DNA of 59,317 nucleotides from Flavobacteriaceae bacterium (GCA_947461425.1 CANHKZ010000002.1:1-59317), one strand, 5' to 3'. Shown: positions 24,780-34,462, numbered from the stretch's first letter. Numbers and translations are program-made. Notes: a model not told the origin generated them from the sequence alone.

Positions 24780-27197
24780 TTACAACGTTTTTAATTTTTT
24801 CAAAGAATTGTAGTCAATAAAGTAACGAACACTAACTGATAAAACATGATCTAAATTCTCTTTATCAATCACGTTACGGATGTTTGTTTCCAAATCTCTT
24901 TTGAATTCATTTTCAAATAATGCAGCATTATTTCGATATAAAATTGAAATTTGACTTCCGGGTGCAAACCACCAGGAATAAGATAAATCCAGATTCCACG
25001 CATTAAAATTAGAATTAGCATCTTCAATAAAATTTGACGTTGCTAGTAATGTTCCGTCATTTTGAAGGCTGTAATATTGATTGTAGATCGCATAACTTAA
25101 ATAATGACGTAGTGAAAGATTGAAATTCATATCACTATTAATGGTAAACTTACCTTGCAATGTGTTGACATAGGTGGTGCGATCTCTTCGTCCCATAAAA
25201 ATTTCATTTGAAACGCTGTTGTTTCCTACATAGCCCAAATTGTTATTTTGTTGACTAAAATCAAGGGTATAATTTAAAGAAAATTGATCAGAAAAACGGT
25301 ATCTGGGTGAAATTGACAATCCATATCCTACTCGACCTTTTTCATTTGCAATCCCATATGACGGATTAAATTCGAAGGCAAAACGATTGTTGTAATTGGA
25401 AGAGTAATAAAAATAGGTATTAATTACTTCTGGAATTTCAAGGAATCGAGATTGGTTTTGTGTACGGGGTTCGTAAAAATCATAGGTTTTTATTGGTCTC
25501 GTATTAAATCCACCACCATAATAATTATTTTTTTTAGTCATGGAATTGATATTCAAATTGACCATTCCCTGTTGGATTCGACCTGATCTATTGTCAAATT
25601 CTGAATAGGCATTGACATTAAGATTGAACATGTTAAAAGATTTGGTAGGTTTTAAAATACGGTAACTCCAGTTGGAATAAACACTATGGTAATTACTTTG
25701 AAACTGTATACCCATATCGTCTTTGTCAAAATCTCTTGAAATATATTCAGCGCCACCTCCAAATTGGATTTTTCCACTAGTCTCTCCAAAATTGATACTT
25801 GAACTAAATCCTTGTTTGTTATCTACACCAAGACCATTTACAATACTATATTTATAATCTCCGGATAGATTATAGGTATTTTCCTTCGTATTCAAATTAA
25901 ATAAAAGAGCAGAAACATTTCCATCACGTCCATTTCCATTTCGAGTTACATTGGTATTCACGAATGAAACCGACGAATTAGTTCCAAAACGCTGGTCTAA
26001 AACCAAAACGTTATAATTTGCCAAAGGTTCTATTAGGGCTTTTCGTGTTGCTTTAGTTACATCATTAGTAATTGTAGCTTCCGTTTTTTCTGTAACAGCA
26101 TTTAATACCCCAATACCTAATCCATTTTTGGTTCTTCCTGAGATTTTTAAGGCATTTAGTAAATTTACTTTGGCGGGATATTCTGAAAATGATTCGTTTG
26201 AAAATAATTCGGTATTCATAGTTGGGCTTCCGCCAATTCTTCGGGAATAAAACAAATCACCTTTGCTAAACAATTCAGTGCCTTCAGTAAAAAACGGACG
26301 ATTTTCGTTGAATTGTTGTTCAAAGGGTCCAAGATTCAAAATGACATTATCAAATGCTGCTTGCCCAAAGTCTGGAACTAAAATGGCATCTAAAGTAAAT
26401 GCATCATTAATGCCATATTTAATGTCAACACCGCCTTTTAAATCTCCTTTTGTTTTTTGATAAGCATTCGAATTCAAATAAAATGAAGAATATGGAATTA
26501 AGAATAAACGGGTGGGAGTTGTTATATTTTCAATTCCATTCAATACGCCTTCTTGGTTACCTCTAGAATTGATTTTATTGTCAATCAAATTCCAAGAATA
26601 AAACGTACGAGCACGTCTAAAATCTCGTACAAAATTAATTCCCCAAGTTTGTTTTTTCTCCGTCGAAAAACGAAGCGCAGCATACGGAATTCGAATTTCA
26701 GCAGTCCAACCAAAATCAGTAATTTGTGTTTTACTTTCCCAAATAGCATTCCAAGAAGAGTCTTCGCCGTTATTTTCAGTAAAAAGAAAATCCTCTTGCA
26801 CCCCAGCAGCACTTATTAGAAAACTAAATTCTTGTTGGCCATCATTGTAACCATTTATAAATATACCTATTCTATCTGCAGTTCCTGAATTATCCCGCTG
26901 ACTTAACTCTTTCATTATTTTACCAGGTTCTTCATCGTACATAGTAGCCGCAAAATAAACAGCTTCATTGTCATATACAACACGGATTTCTGTTCGATTA
27001 TTTTTAGGTTCAGGTGTACCGTTATCAGGCATCCACATGACAAAATCTTTTGCTACATCTGCTTTTAACCAACCTCCTTCATCAAATTTTCCATCAATTA
27101 TTATTTTTTGGGTTGTCAATTGAGTGGTTAACGTTTTTTTTTGGCTGAATCCTAAACAAAAGAAAAAAACAAAAATAAAATTGAAAATGGATTTCAT
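24780..27197 (-). CDS. DUF5916 outer-membrane protein with N-terminal family 9 carbohydrate-binding-like domain
   Basis: A protein of 805 aa. Signal peptide MKSIFNFIFVFFFCLGFSQ. Residues about 25-230 form a CBM9-like beta domain (IIIDGKFDEGGWLKADVAKDF, VVYDNEAVYFAATMYDEEP, FGWTAEIRIPYAALRF). The rest is DUF5916 (VDIKYGINDAFTLDAILVPDFGQ, RPFFTEGTELFS, FYSRRIGG) ending in beta-barrel strands rich in aromatic residues and YFID. Likely an outer-membrane barrel with a ligand-binding periplasmic domain; function unproven. The track start at 27266 is replaced by ATG 27197, which begins the signal peptide. Confidence 0.85.
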   Translation of the reverse strand: MKSIFNFIFVFFFCLGFSQKKTLTTQLTTQKIIIDGKFDEGGWLKADVAKDFVMWMPDNGTPEPKNNRTEIRVVYDNEAVYFAATMYDEEPGKIMKELSQRDNSGTADRIGIFINGYNDGQQEFSFLISAAGVQEDFLFTENNGEDSSWNAIWESKTQITDFGWTAEIRIPYAALRFSTEKKQTWGINFVRDFRRARTFYSWNLIDNKINSRGNQEGVLNGIENITTPTRLFLIPYSSFYLNSNAYQKTKGDLKGGVDIKYGINDAFTLDAILVPDFGQAAFDNVILNLGPFEQQFNENRPFFTEGTELFSKGDLFYSRRIGGSPTMNTELFSNESFSEYPAKVNLLNALKISGRTKNGLGIGVLNAVTEKTEATITNDVTKATRKALIEPLANYNVLVLDQRFGTNSSVSFVNTNVTRNGNGRDGNVSALLFNLNTKENTYNLSGDYKYSIVNGLGVDNKQGFSSSINFGETSGKIQFGGGAEYISRDFDKDDMGIQFQSNYHSVYSNWSYRILKPTKSFNMFNLNVNAYSEFDNRSGRIQQGMVNLNINSMTKKNNYYGGGFNTRPIKTYDFYEPRTQNQSRFLEIPEVINTYFYYSSNYNNRFAFEFNPSYGIANEKGRVGYGLSISPRYRFSDQFSLNYTLDFSQQNNNLGYVGNNSVSNEIFMGRRDRTTYVNTLQGKFTINSDMNFNLSLRHYLSYAIYNQYYSLQNDGTLLATSNFIEDANSNFNAWNLDLSYSWWFAPGSQISILYRNNAALFENEFKRDLETNIRNVIDKENLDHVLSVSVRYFIDYNSLKKLKTL

Positions 27198-27296
27198 AAA
27201 ATAAGGTTTCAGTAGAATAATTACAATATAGACAACGAAGTTGAAGTAAAAAAAATTGAATAACATACATTAGTAGGTTTTTTCAATTATTTGTTA

Positions 27297-27304
27297 CAAA
27301 AATA
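27297..27304 (-). promoter_or_regulatory. -7 promoter element for the DUF5916 gene
   Basis: TATTTTTG on the minus strand, about 100 nt before ATG 27197. Confidence 0.4.
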
Positions 27305-27400
27305 GCGCAACGTATTTAAGAGTAATACTGTTAAAACTTTTTTTTATGTTAAATTTATAGTAAATAACTGGATTGTAATTAATTAAGCTTTTTTTTATTC

Positions 27401-27408
27401 TACTTTTG
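27401..27408 (+). promoter_or_regulatory. -7 promoter element for the L,D-transpeptidase-like gene
   Basis: TACTTTTG, 36 nt before ATG 27445. A TTG lies 25 nt upstream, at long spacing. Confidence 0.45.
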
Positions 27409-27444
27409 TATTTCTCAAATTAATTGAAATCAAACCAATTCAAA

Positions 27445-28131
27445 ATGGTATTAAAAGTTCTTACAATTGCCCTTTTATTCTTCACATCAGTCTTTTTTAT
27501 TTCAAATCCAAAATCGAATGCTATAATCAATCGATCTCCCAATTTGGAAACAGAAACTAGAATAGTGTATGCTAATTTGCAAACTAATAATTTTGTACCA
27601 CCTCAAATTCAATCTTTTTCAGAGGCTTTAATAGGCTTTTATAAATTGAAAGAAAAAGGAATAATCAAAAAAAACATTCTTACTTTAATTGATTTTAGTT
27701 TGTCTTCGAATGTGAAACGTCTATGGGTAATTGACCTAACAACAAATACTATTTTGGTTCAATCACTTGTAGCACACGGACGAAATACTGGTGAGGAATT
27801 TGCAAATTCGTTCTCAAATAACGCCCAATCTTTCAAAAGTAGTATTGGTTTTTATGCAACTGCAGAAGTATATTCAGGTAAACATGGACTTTCACTTCGA
27901 TTAGATGGTCTTGAAAAAGGAATTAATGATAATGCAAGAAATAGGGGTGTGGTAATGCATGCCGCTGATTATGTGTCTGCTTCTTTTATAAAAAATAACA
28001 AACGATTGGGACGAAGTCAAGGGTGTCTAGCTGTTCCAATTGGTCTTTCTAAAGAGATTATTACAATTATTAAAGACAAATCGTGTCTATTTATTTACCA
28101 TCCAAAATCCTTTTCTTCTCTGTCTTCTTAG
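27445..28131 (+). CDS. Murein L,D-transpeptidase catalytic-domain protein (YkuD_2 type)
   Basis: A 228-aa exported protein. Residues 1-25 are a hydrophobic signal/anchor (LKVLTIALLFFTSVFFIS). The catalytic region has VMHAADYVSASFIKNNKRLGRSQGCLAVP, giving the His and the nucleophile Cys of the HxxDY..GRSxGC pattern of YkuD_2 proteins. It would modify peptidoglycan or its lipoprotein links in the periplasm. The track begins at a TTG (27424); ATG 27445 is preferred. Its stop codon overlaps the stop of the convergent GNAT gene. Confidence 0.85.
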   Translation: MVLKVLTIALLFFTSVFFISNPKSNAIINRSPNLETETRIVYANLQTNNFVPPQIQSFSEALIGFYKLKEKGIIKKNILTLIDFSLSSNVKRLWVIDLTTNTILVQSLVAHGRNTGEEFANSFSNNAQSFKSSIGFYATAEVYSGKHGLSLRLDGLEKGINDNARNRGVVMHAADYVSASFIKNNKRLGRSQGCLAVPIGLSKEIITIIKDKSCLFIYHPKSFSSLSS

Positions 28132-28568
28132 ATTTGTTTGTACATTAAATAGTGAGGTCCTACACCTTTAATTTCAAACTCAATACCTCTTGATTCATAA
28201 CCCATTTTTTTGTAAAATCCAATGGCAGAGGAACGAGCGTTGAACCAAATTAAAGTGGCTTTTTGAGTGAAACAAAAGTTTTCTACTTCGCTAACAAGCG
28301 CTTCTCCAATTCCTTGTTTTTGATATGCAGTTAGAACAGCCATACCTCTTATTTGGAAAGATTTTTGTTTCAAAAAAGTAGTATTTCCAATTTTAAATAA
28401 TGAGATTACTCCAACGAGTTGCTCATTAGAAAAAGCGCCAAAATGAAGCGTTGATGGTAAATCATCCCCATCAAAATGACAACTTCCAATTGGTTTTCCA
28501 ACTCTCAAAACAGAATGTCTAACGGGATAAGTGTCAATGGAAGTGATTTTTAGTATGCAATACTTCAT
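28128..28568 (-). CDS. GNAT family N-acetyltransferase
   Basis: A 146-aa single-domain acetyltransferase. The acetyl-CoA loop is KSFQIRGMAVLTAYQKQGIGEALVSEVENF (Q-x-x-G-I-G), followed by LIWFNARSSAIGFYKKMGYESRG, the typical last strands. The substrate cannot be told from sequence. Its stop codon overlaps that of the L,D-transpeptidase gene. Confidence 0.88.
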   Translation of the reverse strand: MKYCILKITSIDTYPVRHSVLRVGKPIGSCHFDGDDLPSTLHFGAFSNEQLVGVISLFKIGNTTFLKQKSFQIRGMAVLTAYQKQGIGEALVSEVENFCFTQKATLIWFNARSSAIGFYKKMGYESRGIEFEIKGVGPHYLMYKQI

Positions 28569-28693
28569 TATTTGATCTTGAATTTATTTACAAATTAAGG
28601 AGATAATAATTTCATACTAAAATATTTATGAAATTATTGTCCGAGTTTATTGGGAAAAGTAAATGGATAGTTTGGTATTTTTTTAAAAAAAAC

Positions 28694-28725
28694 TTGCAAT
28701 GATGAAAACTTATTATTTATATTTG
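28694..28725 (+). promoter_or_regulatory. Promoter of the first tRNA-Gly
   Basis: TTG at 28694 and TATATTTG at 28718-28725, spaced by 21 nt, match the Bacteroidota -33/-7 promoter; the tRNA begins 12 nt further on. Confidence 0.65.
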
Positions 28726-28737
28726 CACCTCATTAAT

Positions 28738-28810
<73 letters not shown>

Positions 28811-28814
28811 CTAA

Positions 28815-28842
28815 AGCCTCAAATCTAATTTGAGGTTTTTTA
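28815..28842 (+). terminator. Terminator after tRNA-Gly copy 1
   Basis: CCTCAAAT / ATTTGAGG stem with CTA loop followed by six T, six nt after the tRNA. It lies between the two tRNA copies, so copy 2 may rely on read-through or its own weak promoter. Confidence 0.85.
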
Positions 28843-28856
28843 TTTATTGTTTTTAT

Positions 28857-28929
<73 letters not shown>

Positions 28930-28933
28930 CTTT

Positions 28934-28962
28934 AAAGCCGAAACTTTTGTTTCGGCTTTTTT
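28934..28962 (+). terminator. Terminator after tRNA-Gly copy 2
   Basis: AAAGCCGAAAC / GTTTCGGCTTT with TTTT loop and a T-run. Its end touches the stop codon of the convergent pepE gene. Confidence 0.88.
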
Positions 28963-29668
28963 ATTTTATAAAACCTAAATCGGAACCGCTTTCTAATTCT
29001 TCGGGTGTTTTGTTTTGTCTAAATAGTCGCGCTTTGAGATTGCCTTTTAAAACGATTGTGTCTCCTTTTATATCAAGCCAACTTCCTTCTCGAAGTCCTA
29101 GAACTGGTATGAAATTGAATGAATGAAATTCATTGATTCGATCTTCTCGGGTTTCTCCCATGTGAGTGTCAAGTCCTTCAGAATCTATAAAATGCGGATT
29201 CAAATTAAACGGAATCATACCTAAAGTTTGAAAACTGGGAGGGTAAACGATGGGCATGTCATTAGTAGTTTGCATCGTCAATCCCGCAATATTGCTACCA
29301 GCACTAGTACCTAAATAAGGAGTGCCACTTTTTATTTTTTTTGCTAAAACTTCCATCACTTGATTTTTGTACAATTGGCTAACCAAAACAAATGTATTAC
29401 CACCACCGGTAAAAATTCCTTCTGCATTTTGAATAGCTTTTGCAGGACTTTCAAATTCATGAATCCCCTTTACAGCAATATTTATTTTGGCGAAAGCCAA
29501 TGCAACCTTTGCAGTATACTCCTCATTGGTCATTCCGCCAGAACGAGCATAAGAAATGAAAAGAATAGTTTTGCAATCTTTAAAATGCTTTTGTAACTCA
29601 GGCAATAAGTAGTCTAAAAAATCACTTCCATAAAGAGTAGAAGTACTGGCTAGAAGGATATTTTTCAA
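28961..29668 (-). CDS. pepE: Dipeptidase E (Asp-specific, S51 family)
   Basis: A 235-aa cytosolic serine peptidase with a class I glutamine amidotransferase-like fold that cleaves Asp-X dipeptides. The family motifs are GIFTGGGNTFVLVSQLY (about 88-104) and the nucleophile elbow LGTSAGSNIAG with the catalytic Ser near 121, followed by NLNPHFIDSEGLDTHMGETREDRI. Length is typical. It converges on the second tRNA-Gly and shares its terminator region. Confidence 0.92.
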   Translation of the reverse strand: MKNILLASTSTLYGSDFLDYLLPELQKHFKDCKTILFISYARSGGMTNEEYTAKVALAFAKINIAVKGIHEFESPAKAIQNAEGIFTGGGNTFVLVSQLYKNQVMEVLAKKIKSGTPYLGTSAGSNIAGLTMQTTNDMPIVYPPSFQTLGMIPFNLNPHFIDSEGLDTHMGETREDRINEFHSFNFIPVLGLREGSWLDIKGDTIVLKGNLKARLFRQNKTPEELESGSDLGFIK

Positions 29669-29768
29669 GTTGTAGTAATTTATGATTTAATGTAAAGGTA
29701 AAGAAACCAATTTTTTAATTAACAAATTTTTACCAACACATTAGTAATTAATTTTAAGGAACTAAGAG

Positions 29769-29776
29769 TACTTTTG
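29769..29776 (+). promoter_or_regulatory. -7 promoter element upstream of the CarboxypepD_reg-like gene
   Basis: TACTTTTG, 32 nt before ATG 29809. Confidence 0.45.
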
Positions 29777-29808
29777 TAAATTATTCAAATGAATTGAATA
29801 GTGATTAT

Positions 29809-30546
29809 ATGGTGCGATTGATTTATATCTTAATGTTTGGTTTGATTGCCAATACGTATTCTCAAGAAAGTATTAGTTTTCAATGTCATGGTAAAGTGAC
29901 TAATGAATTGAATACGGTTGACGGAATTTATGTTGTTAATTTGAAAACAGAAAACACTTCCATTACTGATAAAGAAGGCTATTTTACTATAGCTGGTAAT
30001 GTAGGTGATACCTTGTTTTTTTCTTCATTTCAATTAAAGTCTAGAAAGATCGTCTTAACTCAAGAAAACTTAAAAGGCAAGTTGTTATTTGTTACTATGC
30101 TGCCCATCTTGAATGAATTGAAAGAGGTTGTTATAAAACAGCCAGTGGTTTCCGCAGAGTCTTTGGGTATAATTCCCTATGGTCAGAAAAAGTATACTCC
30201 AGCCGAACGTAAATTAGCCACTGCATCCTCTGGAAGATTGAATCCAATGGGATTGGATCCGTTATTAAATTATTTATCAGGCAGAACAGCCATGTTGAAA
30301 AAAGAATTGGAAGTGGAAAAAAAAGAAAGGTATTTAGTTCAGCTAGAGAACTTGTTTGATAAAAAACATTTTGTGAACATACTGCAAATTCCTTCTATAC
30401 ACGTTAAAGGCTTTATGTATTTTGCAGTAGACAATCCAAAATTCACAAGAGTTTTAAAAACTAAAAACCGAACGGCTACAGAGTTTTTATTGGCTGAATT
30501 GGCTACGCAATACATTGAAATTATTAGTCCAAAAGAAGAGAATTAA
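29809..30546 (+). CDS. Carboxypeptidase-regulatory-like (CarboxypepD_reg) domain protein
   Basis: A 245-aa exported protein. Signal peptide MVRLIYILMFGLIANTYSQ. Residues about 25-105 form the beta-sandwich seen at the N-terminus of TonB-dependent receptors (GKVTNELNTVDGIYVVNLKTENTSITDKEGYFTIAGNVGDTLFFSS), followed by VTMLPILNELKEVVIK and a charged C-terminal half. No barrel is attached, so it is a stand-alone envelope protein of unknown role. The track start is a TTG (29794); ATG 29809 is preferred. Confidence 0.75.
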   Translation: MVRLIYILMFGLIANTYSQESISFQCHGKVTNELNTVDGIYVVNLKTENTSITDKEGYFTIAGNVGDTLFFSSFQLKSRKIVLTQENLKGKLLFVTMLPILNELKEVVIKQPVVSAESLGIIPYGQKKYTPAERKLATASSGRLNPMGLDPLLNYLSGRTAMLKKELEVEKKERYLVQLENLFDKKHFVNILQIPSIHVKGFMYFAVDNPKFTRVLKTKNRTATEFLLAELATQYIEIISPKEEN

Positions 30547-30590
30547 ATTCTTTTATAGATTGATTTTTAGAATAGTTTCAAAAGAATTCC

Positions 30591-30598
30591 TATTTTTG
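30591..30598 (+). promoter_or_regulatory. -7 promoter element four nt before the DUF6702 start codon
   Basis: TATTTTTG is followed by only four bases and then ATG (30603). The transcript should start at or beside the ATG, a leaderless arrangement. Confidence 0.5.
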
Positions 30599-30602
30599 AA
30601 CG

Positions 30603-31106
30603 ATGAAGAAAATCTTTTTTATGACCTTTTTAGGTCTTTTATTATTAAGTGTCTCGGCTTTTGAAGTTCATAAGTTTTATATGGCTATTTTTCAGGTCAA
30701 TTATGTGCCTGAAAAGAAGATGGTCCAAATCACCTCTCGTATTTTTGTCGATGACTTGAATTTGGCTATTGAAAAAAAATTTGGCAAAAAAGTCTTTTTA
30801 GGTTCAGAGAAAGAGTCTTCAGAAGATCAACAAATGCTAAAAAAATATTTCACTGATAATTTGACGATTACAATAAATGGAGAACTGCAACCCGTTATTT
30901 TTTTAAGCAAAGAATTGGATGGTGATATTTTGGTTTGTTACAGCAGAATTGTATCAGTTGCTAAACTTCAGTCAGCTGAAATCACCAATACATTGCTTAC
31001 ACATTGGAATTCAGAACAACAAAATATTTTGCATTTCAACGCATTTGGTAAAAAAGAAACGTTTCTTTTTACCCCTTCACATAAAACAGAAATGTTAAAA
31101 TTCTAA
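30603..31106 (+). CDS. DUF6702 family periplasmic protein
   Basis: A 167-aa exported protein with signal peptide MKKIFFMTFLGLLLLSVSAF and a mature start EVHKFYMAIFQVNYVPEKKMVQITSRIFVDDLNLAIEKKFG, characteristic of DUF6702. Function unknown. In this phylum it often sits just before an M1 peptidase gene, as here (56-nt gap). Apparently leaderless promoter. Confidence 0.8.
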   Translation: MKKIFFMTFLGLLLLSVSAFEVHKFYMAIFQVNYVPEKKMVQITSRIFVDDLNLAIEKKFGKKVFLGSEKESSEDQQMLKKYFTDNLTITINGELQPVIFLSKELDGDILVCYSRIVSVAKLQSAEITNTLLTHWNSEQQNILHFNAFGKKETFLFTPSHKTEMLKF

Positions 31107-31162
31107 TTTTCACGAATCATTTTATATAAATTAACTATTTTCACAAGCTAAAATTTCTCAAA

Positions 31163-33406
31163 ATGAAAAAAATCGCATTATTATTACTTTTACCAGTAAT
31201 AACATTGGCTCAGGAGAAGCCAGCTGCCGTAGCTCCGAAACAAACTGGAAAGTACGACACGAATAAATTCAGTCAAATGTATGATTTGTTGGCTACGCCT
31301 AATATGTACCGTTCAGCTTCAGGCGCACCAGGACCAGCATATTATCAGCAACAAGCAGATTACAAGATTGATATTGAATTAGACGACAAAAATTCAAAAT
31401 TGATGGGTTCTGAAACAGTTACTTATACTAATAATTCGCCAGATACTTTAGAGTATTTATGGGTACAATTGGATCAAAATCAACAAGCTAAAACTTCTCA
31501 AACACCTTTAGTGGAAAGTCAAAAAATTGATCAGGTTTTGCCAGCTGAAAAGTTTGCTGCTGACTATTTGAAAGAAAAGGCTGATCGCGGATTTCATATT
31601 GAATATGTAAAAGACATAAAAGGTGCTCCTTTATCGTACACCATCAATCAAACGATGATGCGTATCAATTTGCCTGTACCAATGAAACCAGGTTCAACAT
31701 TTACTTTTTCTACAAAATGGTGGTATAACATCAACAATTATAGAAAAGAAGGAGGTCGATCTGGCTACGAGGCATTTGATAAAGACAGTAACAAAATTTA
31801 TGTAATTGCACAGTTTTATCCAAGAATGGCGGTTTACAATGACGTAGAAGGATGGCAAAACATGCAATTCTGGGGAACTGGCGAGTTTGCCTTGCCTTTT
31901 GGAAACTTTGATGTGAATATCACCGTTCCAGCTGACCATATTATTGAAGCAACGGGTGAATTAACAAATCCTGCTGAAATATTTACTCCAGTACAAATGC
32001 AACGCTATGTATTGGCTCAAAAAACGTTTGACAAGCCAGTTGTAATTGTTACACAAGATGAAGCAACCGCTGCTGAAAAAGGTTTTTCAGACAAGAAAAA
32101 AACGTGGAAATTTAGCGCTAAAAACGTGAGAGATTTTGGAATTGCCTCTTCTAGAAAGTTTATTTTTGATGCCATGGCAGTAAAATTAAGTACTAAAACC
32201 GTGATGGCTACTTCAGTTTATCCAAAAGAAGCAAATCCGCTTTGGGGAGAAACTTCTACACGTACTGTAGCACATACTTTGAAAAGCTATTCGTCTCATA
32301 CATTTGATTACCCTTATCCAAAAGCGGTTTCTGTTTCGGCAGAAGATCAAGGAATGGAATACCCAATGATTTGTTGGAATTTTGGAAGACCTGATGAGAA
32401 TGGTGTGACAAGTGAGCAAGTTAAAAACGGAATGATAGGAGTTGTTATTCATGAAGTAGGACATAACTTTTTTCCAATGATTGTTAATTCAGATGAACGT
32501 CAATGGTCATGGATGGACGAAGGGTTGAACACGTTTATGCAATATATGGCAGAACAAGAAATGGGTACTAATTTCCCATCAAGACGTGGTCCAGCAAAAA
32601 ATATTGTTCCTTACATGAGTGGTGATCAAAAATTCTTAGAGCCAATTATGTCTAATTCTGAAACTATTTATCAATTTGGTAATAATGCTTATGGAAAACC
32701 AGCAACTGGATTAAATATTTTGAGAGAAACCATTATGGGTCGTGAATTGTTTGATCATGCTTTTAAAGTGTACGCTAACCGATGGAAATTCAAACACCCA
32801 ACTCCAGAAGACTTTTTTAGAACAATGGAAGATGCTTCTGCTTTTGATTTGGATTGGTTTGTTAGAGGTTGGTTTTATTCTACAGATTTCGTAGATATAG
32901 GTGTAGAAGACGTAAAACAATATTATGTTTCTGAAACGGCAACTTCTGATTTAAAAGATGTAAAGGTAAGACGAGGCCGTTTTGGTTCGGAAAAAGGACC
33001 ATTTGTATATTTAGTTTCAGGTCAAAATGCAGAGATGAATCCAAAGGATAAGAAAGCATTGAAAATTCAAGACGTTAAATTGCTTTCGGATTATGTAGAT
33101 CAAAATCTATCTACCGAAGAAAAAGCCAATTTGAAAGCTCCTAACTATTTTTACGAAGTAACTTTCAATAAACCAGGCGGAATGTTAATGCCAATTTTAG
33201 TGGAATTGACTTACGAAGACGATACAAAAGAAAGTTTCAAATATCCTGCTCAGATTTGGAGAAAAGGTAACGATACGGCTCGAAAAGTATATGCTACACA
33301 AAAAGCGGTCAAAAAAATTCAAATTGATCCAAAATTAGAAACAGCGGATATTGATGTAACAAATAACACTTGGCCAAAACAAGAAGTCAAATCAAAATTT
33401 GAATAA
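31163..33406 (+). CDS. M1 family zinc metallopeptidase, exported
   Basis: A 747-aa protein with signal peptide MKKIALLLLLPVITLAQ. N-terminal M1 beta domain (about 45-270: YKIDIELDDKNSKLMGSETVTYTNNSPDTLEYLWVQLDQN). The gluzincin site is HEVGHNFFPM followed 18 residues later by the third ligand Glu in WMDEGLNTF. A GxMEN-like motif reads DQGMEYPMI, so Asn is replaced by Tyr. Likely a periplasmic or surface aminopeptidase-type enzyme. A terminator follows. Confidence 0.9.
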   Translation: MKKIALLLLLPVITLAQEKPAAVAPKQTGKYDTNKFSQMYDLLATPNMYRSASGAPGPAYYQQQADYKIDIELDDKNSKLMGSETVTYTNNSPDTLEYLWVQLDQNQQAKTSQTPLVESQKIDQVLPAEKFAADYLKEKADRGFHIEYVKDIKGAPLSYTINQTMMRINLPVPMKPGSTFTFSTKWWYNINNYRKEGGRSGYEAFDKDSNKIYVIAQFYPRMAVYNDVEGWQNMQFWGTGEFALPFGNFDVNITVPADHIIEATGELTNPAEIFTPVQMQRYVLAQKTFDKPVVIVTQDEATAAEKGFSDKKKTWKFSAKNVRDFGIASSRKFIFDAMAVKLSTKTVMATSVYPKEANPLWGETSTRTVAHTLKSYSSHTFDYPYPKAVSVSAEDQGMEYPMICWNFGRPDENGVTSEQVKNGMIGVVIHEVGHNFFPMIVNSDERQWSWMDEGLNTFMQYMAEQEMGTNFPSRRGPAKNIVPYMSGDQKFLEPIMSNSETIYQFGNNAYGKPATGLNILRETIMGRELFDHAFKVYANRWKFKHPTPEDFFRTMEDASAFDLDWFVRGWFYSTDFVDIGVEDVKQYYVSETATSDLKDVKVRRGRFGSEKGPFVYLVSGQNAEMNPKDKKALKIQDVKLLSDYVDQNLSTEEKANLKAPNYFYEVTFNKPGGMLMPILVELTYEDDTKESFKYPAQIWRKGNDTARKVYATQKAVKKIQIDPKLETADIDVTNNTWPKQEVKSKFE

Positions 33407-33412
33407 GTTTTC

Positions 33413-33443
33413 ATAAAGGCTCCAATTGGAGCCTTTATTTTTT
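33413..33443 (+). terminator. Terminator after the M1 peptidase gene
   Basis: AAAGGCTCC / GGAGCCTTT with AATT loop, then a T-run, about 8 nt after the stop. Confidence 0.88.
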
Positions 33444-33480
33444 TTATGATAATTTTAAAATAGTAGGTCTTGAATTTTGG

Positions 33481-33488
33481 TATCTTTG
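33481..33488 (+). promoter_or_regulatory. -7 promoter element for tatA-PAP2
   Basis: TATCTTTG, 24 nt before the tatA ATG. Confidence 0.5.
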
Positions 33489-33512
33489 TGATCAAGAAAA
33501 AAATAGATAATT

Positions 33513-33905
33513 ATGTTTGGTATAGGTGGAGGCGAATTAATTTTCATCATGTTTATTGTCCTAATGTTATTTGGTTCTGATAAAGTTCCTGAAATTGCAA
33601 GAACATTAGGCAAAACAATGGCGCAAATTAAAAACGCTACGAACGATATAAAATCAGAAATTCAAAAAGGAGCCGAAGCAAATGGATTGGACAAACAATC
33701 ATTAGCCGATTTGACTGGAAATATTTCTGCTGAAATTGAAAAAGCCAAAGGTAATTTATTAGGGGATCCTTCTGCCATAACTGATTTTCCTGAAGTGGTA
33801 ACTTCTGAAATCAATAAAGTGCAACAAGGACTTTCGATTGAGGAAAACACAACTAAAACCATCGCCGTTGAAGAAGTAGATGGCCCTATAAAGCGTCAAG
33901 GATAA
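33513..33905 (+). CDS. tatA: Sec-independent protein translocase subunit TatA/TatB
   Basis: A 130-aa protein of the Tat system that exports folded proteins. One N-terminal membrane helix (GGGELIFIMFIVLMLFG, about 4-20), the FGSDKVPEIARTLGKTM hinge and amphipathic helix, then a longer, charged tail than E. coli TatA, making a TatA/TatB assignment ambiguous. No tatC is in the window. Its stop overlaps the ATG of the PAP2 gene by one base. Confidence 0.9.
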   Translation: MFGIGGGELIFIMFIVLMLFGSDKVPEIARTLGKTMAQIKNATNDIKSEIQKGAEANGLDKQSLADLTGNISAEIEKAKGNLLGDPSAITDFPEVVTSEINKVQQGLSIEENTTKTIAVEEVDGPIKRQG

Positions 33906-34462
33906 TGTTGGAAAAGGTTTTGACTTTAGATTCTCAGTTATTGATTTTTCTGAACGGTTTAGGTTCGGAGAATTATGACGGGCTTTGGCTGTTTATTACC
34001 AAACAATCCAATTGGACACTTGTTTTTTTAATTGTGTTGTATTTGGTTTATAAAAAAATAGGCATAAAATCAACGCTCTATTTATTGGTTTTTGTTTCAC
34101 TTTTATTAGTTGTGACAGATCAAACTACCAATCTGTTTAAAGTTACTTTTCAGCGATTACGACCCTGTAATAATCCGGATATTAATACCATTATTCGAAT
34201 TGTAAAGCCAAGTAATTCCTTTAGCTTTTTTTCTGGGCATGCAGCCAATTCTATGGCGACAATGACTTTTTTATTCTTGATTTTGAAAAAGTATTACGGC
34301 TATGCTTTTCTAGTATTTTTATTTCCTTTGATTTTTGCCTATAGCCGAATTTACTTAGGCTTGCATTATCCGTTGGATATTTTGACAGGTTATTTGTTTG
34401 GGGCTACTTTTGGTTTTGTAACCTACAAACTGTATCAAAAATACATTCTAAAGGACTCTTGA
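33905..34462 (+). CDS. PAP2 family membrane phosphatase
   Basis: A 185-aa protein with about five transmembrane segments and the three PAP2 motifs: KVTFQRLRP (KxxxxxxRP), FFSGHAANSM (SGH) and SRIYLGLHYPLDIL (SRxxxxxHxxxD). It hydrolyses lipid phosphates such as phosphatidate or undecaprenyl diphosphate; the substrate is uncertain. It overlaps tatA by one base (TAATG) and its end overlaps the convergent O-methyltransferase gene by 15 bp. Confidence 0.9.
   Translation: MLEKVLTLDSQLLIFLNGLGSENYDGLWLFITKQSNWTLVFLIVLYLVYKKIGIKSTLYLLVFVSLLLVVTDQTTNLFKVTFQRLRPCNNPDINTIIRIVKPSNSFSFFSGHAANSMATMTFLFLILKKYYGYAFLVFLFPLIFAYSRIYLGLHYPLDILTGYLFGATFGFVTYKLYQKYILKDS

Noticed and set aside
26553-26819. ORFs on both strands within the DUF5916 gene
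   Set aside because: They lie wholly inside the large conserved ORF and match no family.
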